Shown: positions 6,976 to 17,778 of the stretch, piece after piece
How the letters are laid out: every line of letters begins with the position of its first letter
Position numbering within the stretch: the first letter of the stretch is position 1
Source: DALYLB01 sp046154695
GTDB taxonomy: Bacteria; Acidobacteriota; Blastocatellia; RBC074
Length of the DNA: 36,301 nt
Assembly: GCA_046154695.1 (NCBI GenBank)
Contig: JBJXFI010000427.1
Location: 1 to 36,301 of the forward strand
Direction: 5' to 3'
Notes under the pieces: model-generated
The model's input: the letters and a program-made list of their open reading frames with translations, nothing else
Told to the model about the DNA's origin: nothing
Databases searched by the model: none
Translations under genes and position numbers: made by a program

Positions 6976-9900
6976 TCAGGATAATAGCAGTTCGAGGTCT
7001 TCCCTTCCCAGAGTCCGGATCACGGAATTGTCCGCGTTGATGATCGCATCCGCGAGGTCGCGCTTGGTGTTTTGCAGCGCGAGAACCTTCTCTTCAACCG
7101 TGTCGCGGGCGATGATGCGATAGGCGAAGACCTGCTTGGTCTGCCCGATGCGGTGGGCGCGATCGACCGCCTGCGCCTCGACGGCGGGATTCCACCAGGG
7201 ATCGAGCAGATAGACGTATTCGGCCGCGGTCAGATTCAGCCCCAGCCCGCCCGCCTTGAGGCTGATCAGGAACAACCGGCATTCCGGGTCGTTCTGGAAG
7301 TGTTCGACCCTCGCCTGCCGATCCCTCGTCTGGCCGTCGAGATATTCGTACGCGATCTTCTCCCGGTCAAGATGCTCCCTGACGATCGCCAGCAGGCTCG
7401 TGAACTGGGAGAAGACCAGCACCTTGTGATTCTCCTCGAACAGTTCGGCGAGCTGCGGGATCAGGAGATCGATCTTCGCCGAGGCCTCTCTGACGCGCGC
7501 CTTGTCGATCAGCCCGGGATGGCAGGCGGCCTGGCGCAGCCGCAGCAGGGCTTCGAGGATGTGCATCTTCGATTTCGCGAGCCCCTGCGCGTCCACGCGC
7601 TTGAGCAGCGAGTTGCGATAATGATCCCGAAGCTCGTTATAGAGCTTGCGCTGTTTCGGCTCCAGTTCGCAGAAGATCGTCTGCTCCAGTTTCTCGGGAA
7701 GGTCCCGGGCGACCTCGCTCTTGGTCCGCCGCAAAATGAAGGGGCGGAGCGCGTGCGCGAGCAGCTTCCGCGTCTCTTCATCGGGATTGCGCGCCGACGC
7801 GCCCGTCAGCTTGAAGACGGAGGCGCCGCCGAGCATCCCGGGGTTGAGGAATTCGAAGATGCTCCACAGCTCCCCGAGATGATTCTCCACCGGAGTTCCA
7901 CTGAGCGCCAGGCGATGATCGCCCCGCAGCAGGCGCGCCGCCTTGGCCGATGCCGTATCGGCGTTCTTGATCGCCTGCGCCTCATCGAGAATGATGTAAT
8001 CGAATTGAATGTCCTTGAACAGGATGGCATCGTTCCGCAGCGTGCCATAGGTCGTCAGGATCAGGTCGTAATCGGCGAATCCCTGCCCCTCCTTGTCCCG
8101 GAACTGGCCGGTGTGGTCCAGGATTCGGAGCTTCGGCGAGAAGCGACCGGCCTCCGCCTTCCAGTTGAAGACCAGCGATTTCGGAACGACGGCGAGCGAA
8201 AGCCGCTTCTCCTGTCCCGGAGTTTCGGCGAGCATCTCACGGCGCGCTTCGAGCAGCGCGAGGACCTGGATCGTCTTTCCCAGCCCCATGTCATCCGCCA
8301 GGCAGCCGCCGAATCCAAACTGCCGCAGAAAGTGGATCCAGCCGAGCCCCTCTTTCTGATAGGGGCGCAGCTCGCCGACGAACCCTTCGGGCGGCTCCGC
8401 GGCGTTCACACCCTCGAACCGTTTGAGCTCCTCCCGAACCCGCTGAAAGCTTTCATCGAAGCCCGCCTCGGGCTGCGAGGCAAGCAGCGCGTCGAGCACG
8501 CCGACCTGCGTCTTGCGAAAGCGCATGTGGTCTTCGTGCGCCTGGCCGAGCCCCGCGAGCATCCCGTATTTCTTCATCCACTCTTCGGGCAGCATGCCGT
8601 AGGAACCGTCATCGAGCTTGACCATGTTGTCGCCGCGCTTGAGCGCCGCGAGCAATTCCGGCAGATTCGCCCGGGTGTCCCCGAAATTGACCGAGCCGTG
8701 CAATTCGAACCAGTCGATTCCCGAACTGACCTGAATCTTCATCTCGCCCGGATTGCGAAACGCCCGCCCTTCGGCCTCGACATGCCATCCTTCGCCGATC
8801 AGGTGGCGAACGACCCCGGGCAGCTTCGTCGGCGCAACCTCCCAGCCGGCCATGCTTTCGGCGGGATTGGGCGGCGCCGGCTTCAGGCCGAGCGACAGCA
8901 GGCGCTGCCGGAAGGCTGCCTCGGCGCCCGAATCCCGCATAATGTATCGCCGTTGCTCGAGTTCATAAACGCCGCCCCGGGGATCTTCCGCATCGAGAAT
9001 GCATCGCTGCCCCCCGGGCGCGTAATCGAACGTCAGCCGCGCCCGCAATCGCGGCGTATGCCTCTGCTGCTTGAAGGTCAGACAGGGCTGCGGCGTGGAG
9101 GAGATCGTCTCGTATCGAAGCTCTTCCGGCAATTCCATCGGCGGCGGATGCGTCTCGCTGAGCACCTGCGCCATGAATTCGCCGATCTGGTTCTCGGGAA
9201 TCACCAGCCGCTGCAGCCGGCGCAGAATCGAGATCCAGTGGAAGGCCCCCGAATCCTCCAGCGTGGCGATCCGCTCCTTCGTGATGACCAGGCCGCCGTG
9301 AAGCAGCAGCCGGGGAACCGAGAGATCGATTTCCTCTCCCCCGTGCGACAGAATCCCCCGAACCTCGAACTGCTCCGGGGCCTCCGCGTCACGGCCGAGC
9401 CGGATGGCGAAGCGCCAGGGCCCGTCCTCGTCCCATTCGATACGGGGAAGGTCGTCCGCCCCCTCCTCCGATTTCAGAAAACACCGCTCGCTTCGCGCAA
9501 TCAGCGGCAGCAGAATTTGGGGCAATGGATGCGTCAGGCGATACCGGGATGGGACGGTGTCGTAGGCATCCTGATAATTGTAGCCGTGGTAGGTGTATTC
9601 CTGCTGCTCGCGCGCGCCGGCGAGCATGGCGAAGATGCGCGCATCGATGGGGTCGGGAAGCTCCGCGATCTGATGGCGCGAAATACGCTGCTTGCGCGGC
9701 TTGCCCCAATCCCCATTCTGCTTTCGATCCTGCGTGAGCGCGTCCAGAATCAGATGCTGCGAGGCGATCGTCGCGGGGATATCGACGACATAGATCATCC
9801 TGCGATTCTCGGGCCAGGCGCTGCGCGCCGCCGCCGCGGGACGGCCAATCGGCCGCCCAAGCGCCGCCAATTGCTCCTTCCATCCCAATTGCCCGCTTAA

Positions 9901-10311
9901 TTTCTCGGCTTCCAGACCGCCTGACAGAACCGAGGAGAAATAGTCCTCATCCCAGTCCTCGTCCTCCAGATCCATGTCGTCCTCATCCTCATCCTCTTCC
10001 TCCGGAACGAGATAGAGGGGAGCGCGCCTGCCGTCTCCCTGCAAACATCCCTTCTCGTCCGCGGTCAAAACCACGGCCCAGAGATGCTTGCAGGGCCCTT
10101 CGGTCTGGAAGTGCGGGCATTCGCAATAGGCAATGATCTCGTCTCCGTTCCGGGTCATTCGAATGGAATAGTTGCGTGTGCTCTCCACATCCGCGAACAC
10201 GTAAAACGGCCCGCTGTCATAGATCCGGACGGCCCCCAGGCGAAAATAGTCCGCGCCGCGAGCCCGGACGATGGAGGTGAAATCGCTTGAAAGTTCGCTT
10301 GCGAGAGCCAT
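6976..10311 (-). CDS. SWIM zinc finger / SNF2-family helicase-like ATPase
   Basis: A protein of 1111 residues. The start at 10311 is chosen because AAGGA precedes it and the SWIM domain begins close behind; an upstream extension in frame is unlike the family. The SWIM finger is C63-x-C65 ... C74-x-H76. An acidic run rich in Glu/Asp (about 100-123) follows. The C-terminal half is a complete SNF2 motor: Walker A DDMGLGKT with K679, the DEAQ box (DEAQAIKN), SGTPVENHLGELWS, FILRRTK, VLVFSQFTSLL and the helicase-C motif QAVDRAHRIGQ. Bacterial SNF2 proteins of this architecture are double-stranded-DNA translocases thought to displace RNA polymerase or other proteins (compare RapA). The gene stands alone, divergent from the enolase-superfamily gene. 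It is not obviously part of a restriction or defence system, since no methylase or nuclease adjoins it. Confidence 0.9.
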   Translation of the reverse strand: MALASELSSDFTSIVRARGADYFRLGAVRIYDSGPFYVFADVESTRNYSIRMTRNGDEIIAYCECPHFQTEGPCKHLWAVVLTADEKGCLQGDGRRAPLYLVPEEEDEDEDDMDLEDEDWDEDYFSSVLSGGLEAEKLSGQLGWKEQLAALGRPIGRPAAAARSAWPENRRMIYVVDIPATIASQHLILDALTQDRKQNGDWGKPRKQRISRHQIAELPDPIDARIFAMLAGAREQQEYTYHGYNYQDAYDTVPSRYRLTHPLPQILLPLIARSERCFLKSEEGADDLPRIEWDEDGPWRFAIRLGRDAEAPEQFEVRGILSHGGEEIDLSVPRLLLHGGLVITKERIATLEDSGAFHWISILRRLQRLVIPENQIGEFMAQVLSETHPPPMELPEELRYETISSTPQPCLTFKQQRHTPRLRARLTFDYAPGGQRCILDAEDPRGGVYELEQRRYIMRDSGAEAAFRQRLLSLGLKPAPPNPAESMAGWEVAPTKLPGVVRHLIGEGWHVEAEGRAFRNPGEMKIQVSSGIDWFELHGSVNFGDTRANLPELLAALKRGDNMVKLDDGSYGMLPEEWMKKYGMLAGLGQAHEDHMRFRKTQVGVLDALLASQPEAGFDESFQRVREELKRFEGVNAAEPPEGFVGELRPYQKEGLGWIHFLRQFGFGGCLADDMGLGKTIQVLALLEARREMLAETPGQEKRLSLAVVPKSLVFNWKAEAGRFSPKLRILDHTGQFRDKEGQGFADYDLILTTYGTLRNDAILFKDIQFDYIILDEAQAIKNADTASAKAARLLRGDHRLALSGTPVENHLGELWSIFEFLNPGMLGGASVFKLTGASARNPDEETRKLLAHALRPFILRRTKSEVARDLPEKLEQTIFCELEPKQRKLYNELRDHYRNSLLKRVDAQGLAKSKMHILEALLRLRQAACHPGLIDKARVREASAKIDLLIPQLAELFEENHKVLVFSQFTSLLAIVREHLDREKIAYEYLDGQTRDRQARVEHFQNDPECRLFLISLKAGGLGLNLTAAEYVYLLDPWWNPAVEAQAVDRAHRIGQTKQVFAYRIIARDTVEEKVLALQNTKRDLADAIINADNSVIRTLGREDLELLLS

Positions 10312-10391
10312 TGCAATCCTTATGGAGCGCGGGCGCTGCCTGCTCCTTTTCGTCAACTCCGCCTGGAACCTCTTCCCATGGTCAAGCGGGT

Positions 10392-10419
10392 ATTGTAATA
10401 CAACGCGGACCAATGTCAC
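10392..10419 (-). promoter_or_regulatory. Candidate sigma70 promoter for the SNF2 gene
   Basis: On the reverse strand, GTGACA (10419-10414) is separated by 16 bp from TACAAT (10397-10392). Each hexamer matches consensus at five of six positions. Transcription would start about 70 nt upstream of the SNF2 start codon. The remainder of the 290-bp divergent spacer shows no convincing forward promoter. Confidence 0.45.
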
Positions 10420-10601
10420 TGCGGGGAGCGAGGTTTTCTTCTCAATCACAAGTTGGTCTGGTAGAGTCGGGCCGCATTCAAAGATTTCCCCATTGGCTGT
10501 CAACATTTCAACCTGGCCCCGGCCCCCCGGGCTCCGGCGCGGCCGCGCGCGCCGGAATCCGGAAGATCGGCGGCCTCCTCGTCCTGAGAAAGGAGCTTCC
10601 C

Positions 10602-11879
10602 TTGAAGAAACGCAACGCATCGAAATCGCGTCGTGAAATGCTCAAAACCTCGGTGGCCTCGATCGCCGGCCTGGGCGGGCTGGCCGCCGCGCTGCCCGCT
10701 GAAACCTTCGCGGAAGCGAGCCCCGGCCCGCCGCAGGCGCCGCAGGCGCGCCCGACCGTGAGGGAGAGCGTCAAGATCACGAAACTCGAAACCTTTCTGG
10801 TCAAGCCGCGCTGGCTCTTCTTGAAGGTGCACACGAACGTCGGCGTCACGGGCCTCGGAGAACCGATCACCGAAGGGCGCGCGCTGACGTGCGCGACGGC
10901 GATCAAGGAGATGGAGCCCTACCTCATCGGCAAGGACCCTCGCGCGGTCGCCCATCATTGGCAGGCGATCTACCGCCACGCCTTCTATCGCGGCGGACCG
11001 ATCCTGACCAGCGCCCTCTCGGGAATCGATCAGGCGCTATGGGACATCAAGGGAAAGCTGCTGGGCGTCCCCGTTTATGAGCTGCTCGGCGGCCCGACGC
11101 GCAATCGAATCCGCGTCTATGCCCACGCCCGCACGCCTGATCAGGTGAAGGCGGCCCGCGCGCAGGGGTTCACAGCCTTCAAGACCGGGCCTGCGCGCCT
11201 CAATGAACGGTTCTCCCGCCCCGTCGAGAATCACGCCTATGTCGAGAATGTGGAGAAGCAGTTCGCCGAGCTGAAGACCATCGTCGGAAAGGACGGCGAC
11301 CTTGGAATCGACTTCCACGGCGCGATCCAACCCGGCACCGCAAAACTGCTGATCAAGGTGCTGGAGCCGTATCACCCGTACTTCTTTGAAGAGATCATCA
11401 ACTGCCAGAACGTCGATGTGATGGCCGAGATGGCGAAGATGACGCATATCCCGATCGCCACCGGAGAGCGGATCTTCACGAAATGGGGCTTCCGCGAAAT
11501 TCTGGAGAAGGGCGCGGCCGTCATCCTCCAGCCCGATCTCTGCCACGCGGGCGGAATCACCGAGGTTCGGCTCATCGCGGGAATGGCCGAGGCCTATTAC
11601 GCGACGATCGCCCCGCACAATCCCCTCGGCCCGATCTCGCTCGCCGCCGGGCTGCAGATCGCCGCCTCGATCCCCAACTTCCTCTGTCAGGAGCAGGTCA
11701 GCCTGGGAGAAGGCTATATCAAGACCCCCTTCAAGGTCCGCGACGGATACATCGACGTGCCGACCGGGCCGGGGCTCGGCATCGAACTGGATGAAGAGGC
11801 CATGAAGGACAAGATCGGCCACGACTGGAGGAACCAGGAGAGCTATGACGCCGACGACGGATCCGTCGTCGACTGGTAA
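10602..11879 (+). CDS. Tat-exported galactonate dehydratase-like enolase-superfamily enzyme
   Basis: A protein of 425 residues. A TTG start at 10602 is chosen because AAAGGAG lies 6 nt upstream and it places a clean Tat signal at residues 8-37 (SKSRREMLK then a hydrophobic run). The enolase fold carries D237, E263 and E289 as magnesium ligands, H239 in DFHG and H339 in PHNPLGP. The spacings (26, 26 and 50 residues) equal those of E. coli DgoD (D183, E209, E235, H285). That enzyme dehydrates D-galactonate to 2-keto-3-deoxygalactonate. An acid-sugar dehydratase role is therefore likely, though homologs act on other sugar acids. Oddities are export, unusual for DgoD, and EEI in place of the usual EEP after the second ligand. 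It is convergent with the aldehyde dehydrogenase gene. Confidence 0.85.
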   Translation: MKKRNASKSRREMLKTSVASIAGLGGLAAALPAETFAEASPGPPQAPQARPTVRESVKITKLETFLVKPRWLFLKVHTNVGVTGLGEPITEGRALTCATAIKEMEPYLIGKDPRAVAHHWQAIYRHAFYRGGPILTSALSGIDQALWDIKGKLLGVPVYELLGGPTRNRIRVYAHARTPDQVKAARAQGFTAFKTGPARLNERFSRPVENHAYVENVEKQFAELKTIVGKDGDLGIDFHGAIQPGTAKLLIKVLEPYHPYFFEEIINCQNVDVMAEMAKMTHIPIATGERIFTKWGFREILEKGAAVILQPDLCHAGGITEVRLIAGMAEAYYATIAPHNPLGPISLAAGLQIAASIPNFLCQEQVSLGEGYIKTPFKVRDGYIDVPTGPGLGIELDEEAMKDKIGHDWRNQESYDADDGSVVDW

Positions 11880-11905
11880 AAGGGACGGGCCTCAGGCGAA
11901 GGCGC

Positions 11906-11946
11906 GACGGCGGGAAATTCCGCCCATGGCGGCGATTTCCGCCGTC
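11906..11946. terminator. Possible bidirectional hairpin between convergent genes
   Basis: GACGGCGGGAAAT (11906-11918) can pair with ATTTCCGCCGTC (11935-11946) with one bulged G, in the 96-bp gap between the convergent dehydratase and aldehyde dehydrogenase genes. There is no T-run on either side, so an intrinsic terminator is only a guess from position. Confidence 0.3.
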
Positions 11947-11975
11947 GTGGCGAAGAGTGCGGACGGGAGTCCCGG

Positions 11976-13676
<1,701 letters not shown>

Positions 13677-13689
13677 CAGTCCTCAGTCC

Positions 13690-14031
13690 CTACTTCTTCT
13701 TGCCGTCGCTCAGCGCACGCGGCTCGCCGCCTTCGAGCCGGCTGCCCGGATTGTATCCGTTCTGCGGCACGATCCGCTCGACCTCGATGTGCGGCCGCGG
13801 AATGACATGGACCGAAATCAGCTCGCCGACCCGCCTCGCGGCCGCCGCGCCCGCATCCGTGGCGGCTTTCACCGCCCCCACATCCCCCCGAACGAAGACC
13901 GTCACCAGCCCCGCTCCGATATACTCCTTACCGACCAACTGGACGTTGGCCGCCTTGACCATCGCGTCGGCGGCTTCCACCGCACCCACAAATCCCTTTG
14001 TCTCGACCATCCCGAGCGCTTCCATACTCAT
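13690..14031 (-). CDS. BMC-H hexameric microcompartment shell protein
   Basis: A 113-residue single-BMC-domain protein of the EutM/PduA/CcmK type. It opens MEALGMVETKGFVGAVEAADAMVKAA, of which the ALGMVET and K26 region are family signatures. The predicted pore loop is YIGAG (residues 37-41), and PRPH follows at 79-81. These proteins form flat hexamers that tile a polyhedral shell and pass small metabolites through the central pore. Past the usual end (about residue 90) there is a 20-25-residue polar tail ending in KKK, slightly longer than the shortest family members. GGAGGAG lies 8 nt before the ATG. It is first in a two-gene operon with the acylating aldehyde dehydrogenase. No BMC-T trimer or BMC-P pentamer gene is in the window, so a closed shell would need proteins encoded elsewhere. 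Confidence 0.92.
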   Translation of the reverse strand: MSMEALGMVETKGFVGAVEAADAMVKAANVQLVGKEYIGAGLVTVFVRGDVGAVKAATDAGAAAARRVGELISVHVIPRPHIEVERIVPQNGYNPGSRLEGGEPRALSDGKKK

Positions 14032-14120
14032 CGCGTGACTCCTCCCATCGATATGCCGCGACTCTTCCCGAGCCTCTTTCTCATCATTAAAAAAATGAAG
14101 GGTTGATTCGTTCCGCCGGC

Positions 14121-14150
14121 ATCATACCCTTCCCCCGGCGACTTGCACAA
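14121..14150 (-). promoter_or_regulatory. Candidate sigma70 promoter for the BMC operon
   Basis: On the reverse strand, TTGTGC (14150-14145) is separated by 18 bp from TATGAT (14126-14121), a five-of-six -10 match. Transcription would start near 14114, about 80 nt upstream of the BMC-H start. A 7-bp-arm inverted repeat AATTTTC/GAAAATT lies further upstream near 14193-14210 and could be an operator; that is speculative. Confidence 0.45.
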
Positions 14151-14262
14151 GATTCCGCATGCCGAAACCGAATCCCCTCAATTTCGCCCGGAATTTTCGC
14201 GGGAAAATTAAAATCCGGACGCGATAAGCGCTTGGAAGGTGCTTTGAAATTCTTTTGCCTCA

Positions 14263-14458
14263 ACCCGCGAAGCGGGTGGCAGCATAAAGCCTGGGGTGAA
14301 GGCGAAGCCGGAGCCCCAGGGCTGGTAAAAAGGGTTTTCAAGCCCGTGAAACGGGCGACAGCGGATGATCTGTCGCCCGTTTCACGGGCTCGCGAGCGTT
14401 TTCGATGTGGTCCTGGGGCTTCCGCCCCAGGCTTTATGCTATCGCCTGCTTCGCAGGC
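14263..14458. repeat. Nested palindromic (MITE-like) intergenic element
   Basis: About 196 bp made almost entirely of hairpins. ACCCGC/GCGGGT is at 14263-14277. A perfect 15-bp outer inverted repeat pairs 14282-14296 with 14425-14439. Inner CCTGGGG/CCCCAGG hairpins lie at 14290-14320 and 14412-14431. A perfect 20-bp inverted repeat pairs 14341-14360 with 14371-14390 around a 10-base loop. GCCTGC/GCAGGC is at 14444-14458. No coding capacity is evident. The symmetric layout suggests a small non-autonomous element or a mosaic of two inserted palindromes. It separates the BMC operon from the CDGSH gene. Confidence 0.75.
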
Positions 14459-14498
14459 TCCAATTCCAAAACACCCTCTGAGAGTGTCTGATGGATGC

Positions 14499-14522
14499 GG
14501 CACAAGCCGGATGGCTTGTGCC
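14499..14522 (+). repeat. Single REP-like palindrome abutting the CDGSH ribosome binding site
   Basis: A 24-bp palindrome with arms GGCACAAGCC/GGCTTGTGCC is preceded by TCTGAGAGTGTCTGATGGATGC and followed by ACTTTTTCGAAGGA. The same flanks are seen at the gene-proximal half of the element at 1599-1741, so this is a half-copy of the REPIN-like repeat. Stem plus T5 resembles an intrinsic terminator lying 21 nt before the start codon of the CDGSH gene. Confidence 0.8.
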
Positions 14523-14543
14523 ACTTTTTCGAAGGAGAAGCGA

Positions 14544-14774
14544 ATGGCCACTAAAATCACGGTGAATAAGAATGGATCGCTGCGGATCGAGGGAGAGATC
14601 GAGATCTACGATCCCGCCGGCAATCAGTATGATCTGGGCGGGCGAACGGTTATTGGACTGTGCCGCTGCGGCCAGAGCGCCAACAAGCCGTTCTGCGACG
14701 GCTCGCATGCCCGCTGCGGGTTTGAGTCGGAGGTCGTCGCGACGGTCCTTCCTCCGCCGAAGCCCAAGGCGTAA
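14544..14774 (+). CDS. CDGSH iron-sulfur domain protein
   Basis: A 76-residue protein with one CDGSH motif: C40-x-C42 ... C51-D-G-S-H55, spaced as C-x-C-x2-S-x3-P-x-C-D-G-S-H. This family (mitoNEET-like) holds a redox-active [2Fe-2S] cluster through three Cys and one His and is implicated in electron or cluster transfer. A short N-terminal strand region precedes the motif, and a Pro/Lys-rich end follows. There is no signal peptide or membrane segment, so it should be cytosolic. The start is set by GAAGGAGAAG directly upstream. A terminator-like REP hairpin sits in its short leader. Specific partners are not evident. Confidence 0.88.
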   Translation: MATKITVNKNGSLRIEGEIEIYDPAGNQYDLGGRTVIGLCRCGQSANKPFCDGSHARCGFESEVVATVLPPPKPKA

Positions 14775-14899
14775 CGAATCAGGAAGCGCGTCCGCTTTCG
14801 CCAGTTTTCATGCCCTGCCGCGGGGAGTCTTTCCGTTCGCGTCTCCCCGCTTTCCGCCGCCCCGGTTCCCGGGAAAGCGCGCCCGGATTTTGGCCTTAA

Positions 14900-14929
14900 T
14901 TGACAGGCTTAAATCGCGTTTGCTATCTT
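14900..14929 (+). promoter_or_regulatory. Candidate extended -10 promoter for citrate synthase
   Basis: A consensus TTGACA at 14900-14905 is followed after 18 bp by TATCTT (14924-14929), with TGC directly before it as an extended -10. This predicts a 5' leader of about 195 nt before the citrate synthase start. The leader contains an 18-bp perfect palindrome (CCTGCAGGGCCCTGCAGG, 15025-15042). Nothing else was recognised in the 357-bp spacer 14775-15131. Confidence 0.5.
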
Positions 14930-15024
14930 TCGGAATCGAAGAACACATTCGAAAAATCCCGTATCGCCGCTTCCTTGCTTCATTCCGTGCCCCCGCGCGA
15001 AAGTAGGAGTGTAAGTTGCGATGT

Positions 15025-15042
15025 CCTGCAGGGCCCTGCAGG
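15025..15042. repeat. 18-bp perfect palindrome in the citrate synthase leader
   Basis: CCTGCAGGGCCCTGCAGG is its own reverse complement and lies between the candidate promoter and the citrate synthase start. It may be a dimeric-regulator site or an RNA hairpin, or it may be chance in GC-rich DNA. Confidence 0.4.
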
Positions 15043-15131
15043 GAACGACCGACAGGCCGGCCGGGGACAGGAACGAACCGTTTATCGATCGACAAACATC
15101 AAGGAACAAGAGAGAGCTGAGGATTACCTAT

Positions 15132-16280
<1,149 letters not shown>

Positions 16281-16296
16281 AGAGGAGGGACCTTGT

Positions 16297-16515
16297 ATGT
16301 CGAGTGTGATCATCTATACCAAGCCCGGCTGCCCGCATTGCGCCAAGGCCATGGAATGGCACCGGGGCCAGGGCATCGGGTTCGAGGAGCGCAACGCGCA
16401 GGACAACCTTGAGTACCGCCGGGAGATGTTCGCCTATTCCGACAACGATCCGACCGTGCCGGTGATCGTCGTCGAGGGCGAATACAAGCAGAGCGGCTGG
16501 GAAGGCCGTGGTTGA
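16297..16515 (+). CDS. Glutaredoxin-like small redox protein
   Basis: A 72-residue protein with an N-terminal thioredoxin-fold start and a CPHC active site (C12, C15). It then has DPTVPVIVVEGEY, which supplies the cis-proline (TVP) motif of glutaredoxins. It lies 16 bp behind citrate synthase with AGGAGG upstream, so it is cotranscribed. Short Grx-like proteins reduce disulfides or glutathionylated proteins, and some carry iron-sulfur clusters. The specific substrate is unknown. A likely terminator follows at 16564-16609. Confidence 0.85.
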   Translation: MSSVIIYTKPGCPHCAKAMEWHRGQGIGFEERNAQDNLEYRREMFAYSDNDPTVPVIVVEGEYKQSGWEGRG

Positions 16516-16563
16516 ACCGTGCACTGAGGTCAGCCGTGCGCTGACCGCATATGAAGCGATACC

Positions 16564-16609
16564 GGGGCGGTTTGGGCCGAAAGGTCCGGGCCGCCTCTCC
16601 GTTTTTTTT
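16564..16609 (+). terminator. Likely Rho-independent terminator after the glutaredoxin-like gene
   Basis: GGCGGTTTGGGCC (16566-16578) pairs with GGTCCGGGCCGCC (16583-16595) around a GAAA tetraloop, using several G-U pairs. It is followed, after a short gap, by a run of eight T (16602-16609). It ends the citrate synthase / glutaredoxin unit and separates it from the peptidase gene. Confidence 0.6.
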
Positions 16610-16674
16610 GGAATTTTCGGAGGAAGGCGGCGGTGCGATCGCCCGAGCGGGGGCAGGGAGAAAAGGCATAGAGT

Positions 16675-17742
16675 ATGAAGAAACCGACGCGACGGGAGAT
16701 TCTGCGCGGCAGCTTCGCCGCGGCGTCGCTCTTCCGAATGGAGGGAGGCGGGATGGCGAGAACCAGCGGGGGCGCGGAGAAGGACGCGATCACGGATGTG
16801 GGCGGGATCAAGGTCGGCCATTTCACCGATGCGCGCAGGCCGACGGGCTGCACGGTGATCTTATGTGAAGCGGGGGCCGTGGCCGGCGTGGATGTGCGCG
16901 GCGGGGCGCCGGGGACCCGCGAGACCGAGCTCCTCAATCCGATCAACATGGTGCAGCAGGTGCATGCCATCGTCCTGTCGGGCGGGAGCGCGTTTGGGCT
17001 CGACGCGGCGACGGGCGTGGTGCGATGGCTTGAGGAGCGCGGAATCGGGTTCGACGCCGGCGTCGCCCGCGTGCCGATCGTTCCGGCGGCGATTCTCTTC
17101 GATCTGGCGATCGGCGACGCGAGGATCCGCCCCGATGCCGAAGCCGGATACAAGGCCTGCAAGGCGGCCGCCGCGCAGCCGCCCGCGGAGGGCAACGCGG
17201 GCGCGGGCGCGGGCGCGACGGTCGGCAAGCTCTTCGGCGCGGACCGGGCGATGAAGGGGGGCCTCGGCACCGCCTCCGTTCGCGCGGACGGGCTGACCGT
17301 GGGCGCGATCGTAGCGGTGAACGCTGTTGGGGACGTGATCGAGCCGGGCGCCGGCCGCGTCCTCGCGGGCGTGCGATCGAAGGATGGAAAGACGATCCTG
17401 GGGGCCATGACCGCGATCCTGCGCGGCGACCCGCTGCCGCCCGCCTTTGGCGGGACCGCGACGACCATCGGCGTGGTCGCGACCGATGCCCGCCTGGACA
17501 AGGCGACGGCCGCCAAGGTCGCCCAGATGGCGCACGATGGTCTGGCGCGCACGATCAATCCCATCCACACGATGAGCGACGGGGACACGATCTTCGCCGT
17601 GGCGACGGGCAAATCGACGCGCTCTGCCGGCGCGACTCTCATCGGCGCGCTGGCCGCCGAAGCCATGGCACGCGCCGTCGTGCGAGCCGTGCGGGCCGCG
17701 CGCGGCATCCCGGGATATCCGGCAAGCGCGGACCTGAAATGA
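16675..17742 (+). CDS. P1-family (DmpA-type, S58) aminopeptidase
   Basis: A 355-residue protein of the DmpA/L-aminopeptidase-D-esterase family. These are self-cleaving N-terminal nucleophile hydrolases that remove N-terminal residues from peptides. Seen: ITDVGGIKVGHFTD near the start, GCTVILCE, RGGAPGTRETELL, VLSGGSAFGLDAA, and GAGAGATVGK followed by KGGLGTASV, the expected self-cleavage and nucleophile region (Gly-Thr). The N-terminus begins KKPTRREILRGSFAAASLF, a Tat-like signal with a weak hydrophobic segment, so export is possible. A start at a later Met (MARTSGG) would give a cytosolic form. A symporter gene follows 36 bp later, which suggests uptake of the released amino acids or peptides. 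Confidence 0.85.
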   Translation: MKKPTRREILRGSFAAASLFRMEGGGMARTSGGAEKDAITDVGGIKVGHFTDARRPTGCTVILCEAGAVAGVDVRGGAPGTRETELLNPINMVQQVHAIVLSGGSAFGLDAATGVVRWLEERGIGFDAGVARVPIVPAAILFDLAIGDARIRPDAEAGYKACKAAAAQPPAEGNAGAGAGATVGKLFGADRAMKGGLGTASVRADGLTVGAIVAVNAVGDVIEPGAGRVLAGVRSKDGKTILGAMTAILRGDPLPPAFGGTATTIGVVATDARLDKATAAKVAQMAHDGLARTINPIHTMSDGDTIFAVATGKSTRSAGATLIGALAAEAMARAVVRAVRAARGIPGYPASADLK

Positions 17743-17778
17743 TCCCTTCCGACACGCCGAACGTTCCCGAAGTGAAGC

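Noticed and set aside
7072..9900. A 942-codon forward open frame
   Set aside because: It is antisense to the SNF2 gene and results from codon bias in GC-rich DNA. No family features are seen.
6976..10311. SNF2 ATPase as part of a defence island (DISARM-like or restriction-linked)
   Set aside because: No methylase, nuclease, PLD or other defence gene adjoins it, and the SWIM-SNF2 architecture is common in housekeeping contexts.
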